DNA of 12,139 nt from contig CALDPN010000042.1 in NCBI GenBank assembly GCA_937911235.1, positions 1 through 12,139 on the forward strand, written 5' to 3'. The stretch comes from an uncultured Bacteroidales bacterium (GTDB lineage: Bacteria; Bacteroidota; Bacteroidia; Bacteroidales; Paludibacteraceae). The position numbers and the translations under genes were made by a program. The notes beneath the pieces were generated by a model. That model searched no databases, had not been told where the DNA came from, and saw only the letters and a list, made by a program, of their open reading frames with translations. Positions 1 through 5,953 of this stretch are shown in pieces; position 1 is the stretch's first letter, and each line of letters begins with the position of its first letter.

Positions 1-570
1 CAATACTGCAAAGACAATAACATCGAAATCGAAGTGCTTATCAACAACGCTGGCGTCTTCTTTTTCAACCCAATTATCAAGACTGCCAAGAAGCGTGTAG
101 ACGTGATGCTCGACCTCCATGTCAAAACTGTGGCTCACATGTGCCAAGTCTTTGGTGCCGATATGGCTGAACGTGGACATGGCTACATCCTCAATATGAG
201 CTCTATGTCAGCATGGATGACTATGCCTGGCATCAATGTCTATAATTCAACTAAATCGTTTATTCTCAACTTCTCACGTTCGTTGTGGTACGAACTCAAA
301 CCGCTTGGCGTTACCGTAACGGCTATCTGCCCTGGTGCTGTCGACACTGGTCTTTATGGCTTGAGCGACTATTGGCGTAAAATTGCTGTCGGCATAGGCG
401 TTAGTATGCGCCCTGAAAAATTGGTAAAAAAAGCCCTCAAGGCAATGTTCAAAGGCAAAAAACAATGTATGCCTGGCCTTATTAACCATCTCTTTGTGCC
501 AATCATCAAGCACTTACCTGACTGGTTCGTATTCGCCGTAATCAAACGCCTTGAGTGTTTCCAAAAATAA
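1..570 (+). CDS. Short-chain dehydrogenase/reductase (SDR), 5'-truncated
   Basis: The frame is open from base 1, so the N-terminus with the Rossmann TGxxxGxG nucleotide motif lies outside the window. What remains shows the classical SDR core in order: the NNAG motif (near LINNAGV), a central MSSMSA stretch carrying the catalytic serine, the YNSTK motif (YxxxK catalytic Tyr/Lys), and the CPGAVDTGL segment after beta-6 that contacts the cofactor. SDRs of this class are NAD(P)-dependent oxidoreductases, usually cytoplasmic; the substrate cannot be read from the sequence. A GTG at 34 could be taken as a start, but it lies just before NNAG and would remove the cofactor site, so it is internal. The C-terminus (about 60 residues after the PG motif) is basic and hydrophobic, as in DltE/YqjQ-like SDRs. 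A terminator follows 11 bp downstream. Codons are richer in C and G than in the folC and bat genes. Confidence 0.9.
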   Translation, partial: QYCKDNNIEIEVLINNAGVFFFNPIIKTAKKRVDVMLDLHVKTVAHMCQVFGADMAERGHGYILNMSSMSAWMTMPGINVYNSTKSFILNFSRSLWYELKPLGVTVTAICPGAVDTGLYGLSDYWRKIAVGIGVSMRPEKLVKKALKAMFKGKKQCMPGLINHLFVPIIKHLPDWFVFAVIKRLECFQK

Positions 571-580
571 TTTATAAAGT

Positions 581-626
581 GACATAATAACATAAAGATG
601 GACTTTTTGTTATTATGTCCTTTTGT
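581..626 (+). terminator. Rho-independent terminator after the SDR gene
   Basis: A perfect 12-bp inverted repeat, GACATAATAACA (581-592) and TGTTATTATGTC (608-619), encloses a further short AAAG/CTTT pairing and is followed by a T-rich tract (CCTTTTGTCTTTT). It sits 10 bp after the SDR stop codon and 20 bp before the next start codon, so it should separate the two transcripts. The stem is AT-rich, so it is weaker than a GC-rich one. Confidence 0.75.
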
Positions 627-645
627 CTTTTAAAATAATAATATC

Positions 646-1032
646 ATGAAAAAATTATTCACTCTAATTGCAACAATTGCACTTCTTTTCACTGCATGTT
701 GCAACGTTGAAAAAAACACAACCGACACTATGTCATCATTGAAACAAACCGACATCGATGCTGCAATCAAAGCCATCTGGGCTAAAGATTCGCAAGTCAA
801 TCCCGATTTAGTCGAACGTGGCGTGAATTGTGCTGCTAAACTTTGGACTGCCCAAGATGGCACTGCCGAAGAGTTCATCGCTTTCTGTGCCGAAAACTTC
901 AAAACTCGCGAGGCTGAACGCAACGAGTTGTTCCAAACCATTCAACGCAATGTTGAAATTATGTATGGTCGTTACAACCAAATCAGCATCAACGGAATTA
1001 CTTTCTATATATGTCACTTTTTCATTAAGTAA
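646..1032 (+). CDS. Putative lipoprotein, N-terminal part; C-terminus replaced
   Basis: The protein starts with a Lys-Lys n-region, a hydrophobic stretch and a lipobox-like FTAC with the acceptor Cys at residue 18, so it is a predicted lipoprotein exported and lipidated after signal peptidase II cleavage. The mature part up to about residue 115 (SQVNPDLVERGVNCAAKLW, EEFIAFCAENF, NELFQ...YGRYNQISI) reads as a helical domain and resembles N-terminal regions of larger uncharacterised Bacteroidales lipoproteins; I cannot name the family with confidence. The last 13 residues (NGITFYICHFFIK) do not look like a continuation: they are encoded by DNA that on the other strand encodes an MscL-like protein. 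The gene therefore looks cut near 990-1020 and closed by a chance stop. No promoter matching TAnnTTTG was found upstream. Confidence 0.6.
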   Translation: MKKLFTLIATIALLFTACCNVEKNTTDTMSSLKQTDIDAAIKAIWAKDSQVNPDLVERGVNCAAKLWTAQDGTAEEFIAFCAENFKTREAERNELFQTIQRNVEIMYGRYNQISINGITFYICHFFIK

Positions 1033-1239
1033 TAAGCCGTTTGCTTCAAGTTTTTCTTTAGCTTGTTCTTTTAATCTAATACTTGAAAGTACAGCAATGA
1101 CTTTAATCATTACAAATACAGCAGCTGCAACGATTAAGAAATCAACGATAGTTTGAATAAAAGCACCATATCTAATTGCAACTTCAGGAACAATAACTTC
1201 TTTTGCTTCATTTAAAACTTGTTCTATATCGTAATTCAT
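808..1239 (-). pseudogene. mscL: MscL C-terminal half, fused to antisense sequence
   Basis: The first ~75 residues read from 1239 match the second half of the large-conductance mechanosensitive channel: a periplasmic-loop-like start, then VAIRYGAFIQTIVDFLIVAA (TM2 with the conserved YGxFIxTxxDFLI pattern), further hydrophobic residues and a charged cytoplasmic helix (RLKEQAKEKLEANG). MscL is a homopentameric inner-membrane emergency valve opened by membrane tension. The first ~60 residues of the family, with pore helix TM1 and its GNVxDLAVGV motif, are absent: a TAA stop lies in frame just upstream of the ATG. From about 1015 downward the frame runs antisense through the lipoprotein gene, so those ~65 residues are probably not native. 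A channel without TM1 should not work. An AGGAGG lies 12 nt before the ATG. Truncation by deletion or by a false join fits equally well. Confidence 0.6.
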
Positions 1240-1251
1240 TTTCTTAAAAAA

Positions 1252-1257
1252 CCTCCT
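1252..1257 (-). promoter_or_regulatory. Strong Shine-Dalgarno before the mscL fragment
   Basis: Read on the minus strand this is AGGAGG, 12 nt upstream of the ATG at 1239. Such a full anti-16S match is common in Bacillota and rare in Bacteroidota, and none of the folC, DUF4105 or bat genes has one. The spacing is longer than the usual 5-9 nt. Confidence 0.5.
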
Positions 1258-1260
1258 AAG

Positions 1261-1336
1261 TTATCCACAGAATAATCCACAGATGTTGATAAATATGGCT
1301 TAAAATAAACAAATATAAGGGAAAAATTTATCAACA
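1261..1336. other. Cluster of four DnaA-box-like 9-mers
   Basis: The intergenic stretch between the mscL fragment and folC holds TTATCCACA at 1261-1269 (perfect consensus), TAATCCACA at 1273-1281 (one mismatch), TTATCAACA on the minus strand at 1284-1292 (one mismatch) and TTATCAACA on the plus strand at 1328-1336 (one mismatch). Between them lies an A/T-only-rich run (about 1293-1330). DnaA boxes next to an AT-rich stretch are the hallmark of chromosomal origins and of DnaA-regulated promoters. No dnaA, dnaN, rpmH or parAB gene is present in the window, so a working origin is only a possibility. Confidence 0.45.
1310..1317 (-). promoter_or_regulatory. Possible -7 element upstream of mscL fragment
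   Basis: On the minus strand the bases read TATATTTG, an exact match to the Bacteroidota -7 consensus TAnnTTTG, 71 bp upstream of the mscL-fragment ATG. A clear -33 TTTG at the expected distance is missing (only ATTGTTG is nearby), and the region is AT-rich, so chance is a real alternative. Confidence 0.25.
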
Positions 1337-1344
1337 ATTAAAAA

Positions 1345-2547
1345 ATGACCTACCAAGAAACACTTGAATACTTATTTGTTAAAACTCCTGCCTTTCAGCA
1401 AAAAGGTGAGTCTGCATATAAACCAGGTTTAGATAATGTAATGGAACTTGATGCGGCGTATGGAAGTCCGCATAAACAATTTAAAACCATTCATATAGCA
1501 GGCACAAACGGTAAAGGTTCTGTGTCGCATACCCTTGCAGCTATTCTGCAATCGGCAGGTTACAAAGTGGGTCTTTATACTTCGCCTCACCTAAAAGACT
1601 TTTCAGAACGCATTCGCGTAAACGGTAAACCAATTTCTGAGCAATATGTAATTGACTTTGTGCGCGAGGCAGACGAGATTATTGCCAAACTTAACCCTTC
1701 GTTTTTCGAAATTACTACTTTAATGGCATTTACATATTTTGCACACGAAAATGTGGATGTAGCAGTGATAGAAACTGGTCTTGGTGGTCGCCTTGATAGC
1801 ACAAACATTATTTCTCCAGTGCTTTCTGTGGTAACAAATGTAAGTTTCGACCACGTAAACCTACTTGGCGACACACTTGAAAAAATTGCATTTGAAAAAG
1901 CAGGTATTTTAAAATCTGGCATACCAGCTGTGGTAGGAGAAATGTCATTAGAACTTCGCCCAATTTTTACCGAAAAGACTGAGAAAGTTGTTTTTGCAGA
2001 AGACAATGATGCTTCAGACTATGAATTTGAACTAAAAGGTTATTGTCAAGATAAGAATAAAAAAACTATTCTTGCTGCGGCAGAATTGCTAAAAAAAGAA
2101 TTTGATATTAAGGAAGAAAATATTGTAGAAGGCTTAAAAAATGTGGTAGAACTTACCTCACTTATGGGTCGCTGGCAGAAACTTTCTTCTGTACCACTTA
2201 TTATAGCCGACACAGGCCATAACGTAGCAGGTATGCAATATATTGTGTCTCAAATTGCTGATATTAAGGCAGATGTGAAACGCCTTGTAATTGGTATGGT
2301 AGGGGATAAAGACATTACTTCTATGCTAAAACTTCTGCCTAAAGATGCTATTTACTATTTTTGCAATGCTCAGATACCTAGAGCACTTCCTGCAGAAGAA
2401 CTAAAAGCAAAAGCTTCTGAATTTGGACTTAAAGGCAACGCCTACCCTTCTGTAGCAGATGCTCTTGAGGCAGCAAAACGTGAAGCGAGTGAAAATGACT
2501 TTATCTTTGTAGGTGGTAGCAACTTTACAGTAGCGGAAATTTTGTAA
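1345..2547 (+). CDS. folC: Folylpolyglutamate synthase / dihydrofolate synthase
   Basis: FolC is a cytoplasmic Mur-ligase-family enzyme that adds glutamate to dihydropteroate and to tetrahydrofolates using ATP. The 400-residue protein has the family's markers in order: the P-loop HIAGTNGKGS (50-59), TSPHL (79-83), the ETGLGGRLDSTN loop (143-154), the VSFDH metal/ATP segment ending at His170, and IAFEKAGI (181-188) with the lysine that is carbamylated in Mur ligases. The C-terminal domain has a DTGHN motif where DGAHN is usual, a small substitution. Length is slightly below the typical 420-430. Both catalytic domains appear intact. The ATG at 1345 gives the usual N-terminus (MTYQETLEYLF) and has no Shine-Dalgarno, as is normal for Bacteroidota. 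The next gene begins 1 nt after the stop, indicating co-transcription. Confidence 0.95.
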   Translation: MTYQETLEYLFVKTPAFQQKGESAYKPGLDNVMELDAAYGSPHKQFKTIHIAGTNGKGSVSHTLAAILQSAGYKVGLYTSPHLKDFSERIRVNGKPISEQYVIDFVREADEIIAKLNPSFFEITTLMAFTYFAHENVDVAVIETGLGGRLDSTNIISPVLSVVTNVSFDHVNLLGDTLEKIAFEKAGILKSGIPAVVGEMSLELRPIFTEKTEKVVFAEDNDASDYEFELKGYCQDKNKKTILAAAELLKKEFDIKEENIVEGLKNVVELTSLMGRWQKLSSVPLIIADTGHNVAGMQYIVSQIADIKADVKRLVIGMVGDKDITSMLKLLPKDAIYYFCNAQIPRALPAEELKAKASEFGLKGNAYPSVADALEAAKREASENDFIFVGGSNFTVAEIL

Positions 2548-2548
2548 C

Positions 2549-3733
2549 ATGAAACATAAACTAATAATATTACTACTTTTTGTTGGTGTGGCGAGTTGTT
2601 TTGCCACATCCAATATAAGATATAAAGCATGGACACAAGATATAAGCAACACAGAAATTTCTGTGCTTACTTGTTCTCCTGGGGATGAAATCTATTCCAT
2701 TTTTGGCCATACCGCTATAAGAGTATGCAATAAAAACACAGGACTAGATGCTGTGGTAAACTATGGTCTATTTGATTTCAATCAAGATAGTTTTGTGTAT
2801 CGATTTGTGAAAGGCGAAACAGACTATATGTGCGGAGTGGATGGCTACAATTCATTTCTATATTCGTATGCATGGCGAGGAAGTGGAGTGAAAGCCACTG
2901 TTTTGGACCTTACCGACACCGAAAAAGAGCGTATTATTAGAGTACTTACCAATGACCTAAAACCAGAAAACAGAGAGTACAGATACAACTTTGCTTTCAA
3001 CAACTGTGCTACAAAAATTAGAGATATAGTTAAGTTTGCATACAACGATAGATGCGAAAGTTTGCTTCCTGCTGAATTTACTTTTAGAGAAATCATTGGA
3101 CGCTATGCAGAAAACTATCCTTGGTTTATGTTTTCGTTCGACATTTGCCTTGGAGGAAAAGACTACAATACCCTAATGACTCCAGAAGAAGTGCAGTTTT
3201 TACCAGAACACCTAGATATTGCGCTAAATAATAGTTTAATAAACAGGGACGGAGAAGATTTTAAACCTAATACAAGACAAGAAATACTCCTTACTCCTAT
3301 CGAAACCACTGTAGAAAGTACACTTTTCACACCTTTTGTTTTGGCATGTATTATACTAGTTCTTTCTATTATCAACCTTATCTTTGGTAAAAAATGTCGC
3401 ATTGCAAGCAATATTTTTAGTGGCACTATATTCTTTACATACACTCTTATAGGGCTTTTAGTTGTATTCTTGATGTTCTTCTCAGAACACCCATTCACTA
3501 GTTGGAATATGAATATTCTCATATTCAACCCACTAATTATAATCCCATTTGTGGGTTTAATGATTAAAGACAAAGGAATAACATTCAAGATAATAAATGT
3601 AGCACTTATATTGTTAGCTGTATTGTTTATACTTTATAGCCTAATATTTTGGAGCTTCACTAACCACGCATTTATACCACTAGGTATAACATTGATACTT
3701 GAACTAAACAAACAAATAATAAAGGGAGCCTAA
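2549..3733 (+). CDS. DUF4105 / Lnb-like lipoprotein N-acyltransferase candidate
   Basis: The protein has a signal peptide or first membrane helix (residues 1-19), a periplasmic domain of about 235 residues, and then about five hydrophobic helices (about 259-280, 288-311, 322-340, 348-368, 372-388). The N-terminal domain carries the DUF4105 signature: IFGHTAIR with His54, the VNYGLFDF strand, and FNNCATKIRD with Cys153 after two asparagines, a Cys/His pair consistent with a papain/NlpC-like thiol enzyme. From memory, Bacteroides members of this family include Lnb, which N-acylates the lipid-modified cysteine of lipoproteins; that fits a thiol active site facing the periplasm on a membrane anchor. 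Assigning that reaction to this protein is inference, because DUF4105 has several paralogues per genome. It starts 1 nt after the folC stop. Its stop codon lies in the loop of the terminator that ends the unit. Confidence 0.75.
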   Translation: MKHKLIILLLFVGVASCFATSNIRYKAWTQDISNTEISVLTCSPGDEIYSIFGHTAIRVCNKNTGLDAVVNYGLFDFNQDSFVYRFVKGETDYMCGVDGYNSFLYSYAWRGSGVKATVLDLTDTEKERIIRVLTNDLKPENREYRYNFAFNNCATKIRDIVKFAYNDRCESLLPAEFTFREIIGRYAENYPWFMFSFDICLGGKDYNTLMTPEEVQFLPEHLDIALNNSLINRDGEDFKPNTRQEILLTPIETTVESTLFTPFVLACIILVLSIINLIFGKKCRIASNIFSGTIFFTYTLIGLLVVFLMFFSEHPFTSWNMNILIFNPLIIIPFVGLMIKDKGITFKIINVALILLAVLFILYSLIFWSFTNHAFIPLGITLILELNKQIIKGA

Positions 3734-3747
3734 AGCTCCCTTTTTTT
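3721..3747. terminator. Bidirectional terminator between convergent units
   Basis: AAAGGGAGC (3721-3729) pairs with GCTCCCTTT (3735-3743) around a 5-nt loop, with seven T on the plus side (3741-3747) and an A run on the left that gives T on the minus strand. It serves the DUF4105 gene, whose last codons and TAA form the left arm and loop, and probably the methyltransferase gene arriving from the other side, whose stop codon overlaps the T tract at 3746. Confidence 0.85.
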
Positions 3748-4450
3748 ATCTGTATAATAAGAATATTGTTGGTCGTTTTGCTAAGTCTGGAAGATTTGTC
3801 TTACGCCAAGCAGAAACTGTTTGAGTTTTTATATATTCTGTTTCTAGTGTAATATCGCATGCGATGCAAAGTTTGGTAGAGTTTTGGCAGTTTTTCAATA
3901 TATCTTCTACCAGTTTCATATTACGGTATGGAGTTTCAATAAAGATTTGAGTTTGATGCTCTGAATAAATTCTTTGTTCCATTTTTTTGAACATCTTATT
4001 TCTTTCTGCTGCATCTATTGGCAAGTATCCAAGAAAGGCAAAACTCTGACCATTAAATCCAGAACCCATTAGTGAAAGTAGTATAGAAGAAGGGCCTACA
4101 AGTGGTTTCACAGCATAACCTTTGCTTTGAGCTATGCCTACCACATCGGCACCAGGATCGGCGATAGCAGGGCAGCCAGCTTCTGAAATCACTCCCATAC
4201 TATGTCCTTCTGCCATTGGTTTTAGGAAAGATGAAATCACCTCAGCAGGTGTATGTCCGTTAAGTTCAAAAAACTCAAGTTCGTCTATATTAATGTTTCT
4301 ATCTACTTTTTTAAGGAAACGACGTGCTGTGCGAATATTCTCCACTATAAAATACTTAAGTGAAGTTACTATCGCAGCATTAGCACTAGGCAAAACATTG
4401 TTTAAATCTGTTTCGCCAAGCGTACATGGAATTAAGTATAATGTTGCCAT
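3746..4450 (-). CDS. SAM-dependent methyltransferase, RsmI-like (tetrapyrrole methylase fold)
   Basis: The protein belongs to the TP-methylase family, which includes RsmI, the 2'-O-methyltransferase for C1402 of 16S rRNA. Visible features are the N-terminal LYLIPCTLGE (RsmI has YVVPTPIGNL), the SAM-binding loop GVISEAGCPAIADPG, a second loop VGPSSILLSLMGSGF, and the later ETPYRN and YLP segments. It is the shorter, diverged Bacteroidota version (234 residues against about 280 for RsmI), without the C-terminal helical extension and with changes in the first motif, so rRNA as substrate is inferred and I give no symbol. The start at 4450 (MATLYLIP) matches the family's N-terminus; an in-frame ATG at 4483 would add 11 residues not expected in the family. 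It lies 72 bp beyond the PAP2 stop on the same strand, so it may be read through from the bat operon or have its own promoter. Confidence 0.85.
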   Translation of the reverse strand: MATLYLIPCTLGETDLNNVLPSANAAIVTSLKYFIVENIRTARRFLKKVDRNINIDELEFFELNGHTPAEVISSFLKPMAEGHSMGVISEAGCPAIADPGADVVGIAQSKGYAVKPLVGPSSILLSLMGSGFNGQSFAFLGYLPIDAAERNKMFKKMEQRIYSEHQTQIFIETPYRNMKLVEDILKNCQNSTKLCIACDITLETEYIKTQTVSAWRKTNLPDLAKRPTIFLLYR

Positions 4451-4517
4451 AATAGTTAGGAATTTTAGTGCAAATGAGAGCAATGATAAGCTTGCTTAAG
4501 CATTGCCGAGTGCAGCC

Positions 4518-4546
4518 TTAAATCACGGACAAAGTCCGTAATTTAA
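4518..4546 (-). terminator. Hairpin at the end of the PAP2 gene, no U tract
   Basis: TTAAAT-C-ACGGAC (4518-4530) pairs with GTCCGT-A-ATTTAA (4534-4546) over a 3-nt loop, with one mismatch. The arms cover the last PAP2 codons and its stop. No T run follows on the minus strand, so it is a weak terminator at best; it could stabilise the 3' end or attenuate read-through into the methyltransferase gene. Confidence 0.35.
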
Positions 4547-5197
4547 CAACATAAAAATAAACGTTAAAACATAGATTGCCAAAACACAAAGTGTTTGTTT
4601 GCCTGTAATTACTCCCGAATCTGAATTAAAATAAGCGAACTTATTTACCACATATTTGTAAAGATAATACGAAATAAATCCTGCTGCCACGCCTACTAGT
4701 GCTCCGCAAATAATATCTAGCGGAAAGTGTACTCCTAGATACATTCTAGAGTAGCAATTCAGCACTGCCCACGAGAAAATAAGTGCAGCATACCATCTGT
4801 TTCTAAATAGCAAGCATGTGAGCGTGGCTATTCCAAAGGTATTTGAAGCGTGAGAAGAACAAAAGCCATATAGTGCACTTCTATAATCGTTTACCACATG
4901 GATAATATCTTTTAGCTGAGGGTCGTGTGTTGGTCTAAGTCTTTCGAAAAATGGTTTGCAAAAGCCAGATGCCACTTGGTCTGCTATTAAAATACATAAA
5001 CCTACTGCAACTGCTGCTACAATGCCGTCTCTTCCTTTTATCTTAAATAAAAAGAATATAATAGAAAGATAAAGTGGAATCCAGACAAAACGGTCCGAAA
5101 TCCACCACATAAGATTATCGAAAAAACTATTGTTGAGTGAATTAATACTCACCAATAGCTCTCTATCCCATTCTATCAAAGTATTGAACATGTCCAT
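4523..5197 (-). CDS. PAP2-family membrane phosphatase
   Basis: An integral membrane acid phosphatase with the three PAP2 motifs in order: KPFFERLRP (81-89; KxxxxxxRP), CSSHAS (113-118; standing for PSGH, catalytic His116) and SRMYLGVHFPLD (150-161; SRxxxxxHxxxD, His157 and Asp161). The 224 residues hold about six hydrophobic segments (about 37-53, 57-77, 119-131, 136-149, 161-182, 202-220). Family members remove phosphate from lipids such as undecaprenyl pyrophosphate, phosphatidate or lipid A; which one applies here cannot be seen. The usual Pro of PSGH is Ser, a change also found in other members. Its ATG shares the A of the batE stop (TAATG), which fixes the start and implies translational coupling, so it is the last gene of the bat unit. 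A role in envelope lipid turnover beside the Bat complex is inference. Confidence 0.9.
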   Translation of the reverse strand: MDMFNTLIEWDRELLVSINSLNNSFFDNLMWWISDRFVWIPLYLSIIFFLFKIKGRDGIVAAVAVGLCILIADQVASGFCKPFFERLRPTHDPQLKDIIHVVNDYRSALYGFCSSHASNTFGIATLTCLLFRNRWYAALIFSWAVLNCYSRMYLGVHFPLDIICGALVGVAAGFISYYLYKYVVNKFAYFNSDSGVITGKQTLCVLAIYVLTFIFMLLNYGLCP

Positions 5198-5952
5198 TAT
5201 ATCACTTCTATAGAACTAGCTGGCATCCAACCAGAATTTCCATCCAATGTGCTTATCTCTACCCACTCACCTAGTGTTGATTTTATTTTCACCTTTGTGC
5301 CTTCATGCAAGATAAACAAATCGTTGCCACTGCTATCTGGTGAACTTTTGATTGTTACTGTTTGTGAGAAAACTATCGCTTGAGACTTTGAAGTTTCCAC
5401 ACTGTAACGTGTATATGCAGAAAGTATAGCAATAATGGTAAAGAAAAGGGCTATTACAGAAACTGAGAAACCTAGTTTTCTTACCCACATTTTTCTAACG
5501 AAAACATAAAGTGAAAGTCCTACAAGCAGTGTTACAAACAACACAATAGATATGCAAGCCCACGCATCTGCCGATGAAATATTTGCAAAACCATTCCACC
5601 ACTCTACTAAAAATACATTACCTAAAGTATCGATATTATCTACTGTGCGAGATTGTGCAAATTCCAAATTGTGTTTTGCATCTTCGTGAGAAGGGTCTAA
5701 TTTAAGTGCTCGTTCATAATTTAGAATAGACGCAGCAAGTTCACCTTTTCTGAAGTAGCAGTTTGCCACATTATAATACAAATCTGCAGACTCATAACCC
5801 ATAGCTAAAGCAGAATTATACACTTCAAGTGCTGTATTATATTCTCCTGCTGTATATGCAAGTTCTGCTTTTTCTAGGTTGAAATCTACTTTTGCTTGTA
5901 CATTTAAACAAACTATAAGGGCTACTAATATACTATATATCTTGTTTCTCAT
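5197..5952 (-). CDS. batE: BatE, TPR protein with SH3-like domain
   Basis: The protein has a signal peptide (about 1-20), two to three TPR units (about 23-100, including LYYNVANCYFRKGELAASI), two membrane helices (about 132-152 and 158-179) and a C-terminal SH3b-like domain (about 190-251, ending WVEISTLDGNSGWMPASSIEVI-like strands). This is the BatE architecture known from Bacteroides fragilis-type aerotolerance operons. The TPRs probably lie in the periplasm as a protein-binding platform, and the SH3b domain may contact the cell wall. It begins 1 nt after batD stops and overlaps the PAP2 start by 1 nt. Its length of 251 residues is in the usual range. Confidence 0.9.
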   Translation of the reverse strand: MRNKIYSILVALIVCLNVQAKVDFNLEKAELAYTAGEYNTALEVYNSALAMGYESADLYYNVANCYFRKGELAASILNYERALKLDPSHEDAKHNLEFAQSRTVDNIDTLGNVFLVEWWNGFANISSADAWACISIVLFVTLLVGLSLYVFVRKMWVRKLGFSVSVIALFFTIIAILSAYTRYSVETSKSQAIVFSQTVTIKSSPDSSGNDLFILHEGTKVKIKSTLGEWVEISTLDGNSGWMPASSIEVI

Positions 5953-5953
5953 A

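Noticed and set aside
830..1156. Plus-strand frame of 108 codons crossing the 1010 junction
   Set aside because: It lies in another frame of the lipoprotein and antisense to the MscL match, and its protein has no recognisable pattern.
3163..3588. Minus-strand frame of 141 codons opposite the DUF4105 gene
   Set aside because: Antisense to a well-supported gene; no family pattern and no promoter.
3746..4483. Longer start of the methyltransferase at 4483
   Set aside because: The family begins with a strand like LYLIP right after the initiator; the ATG at 4450 gives this, and the 11 extra residues have no counterpart.
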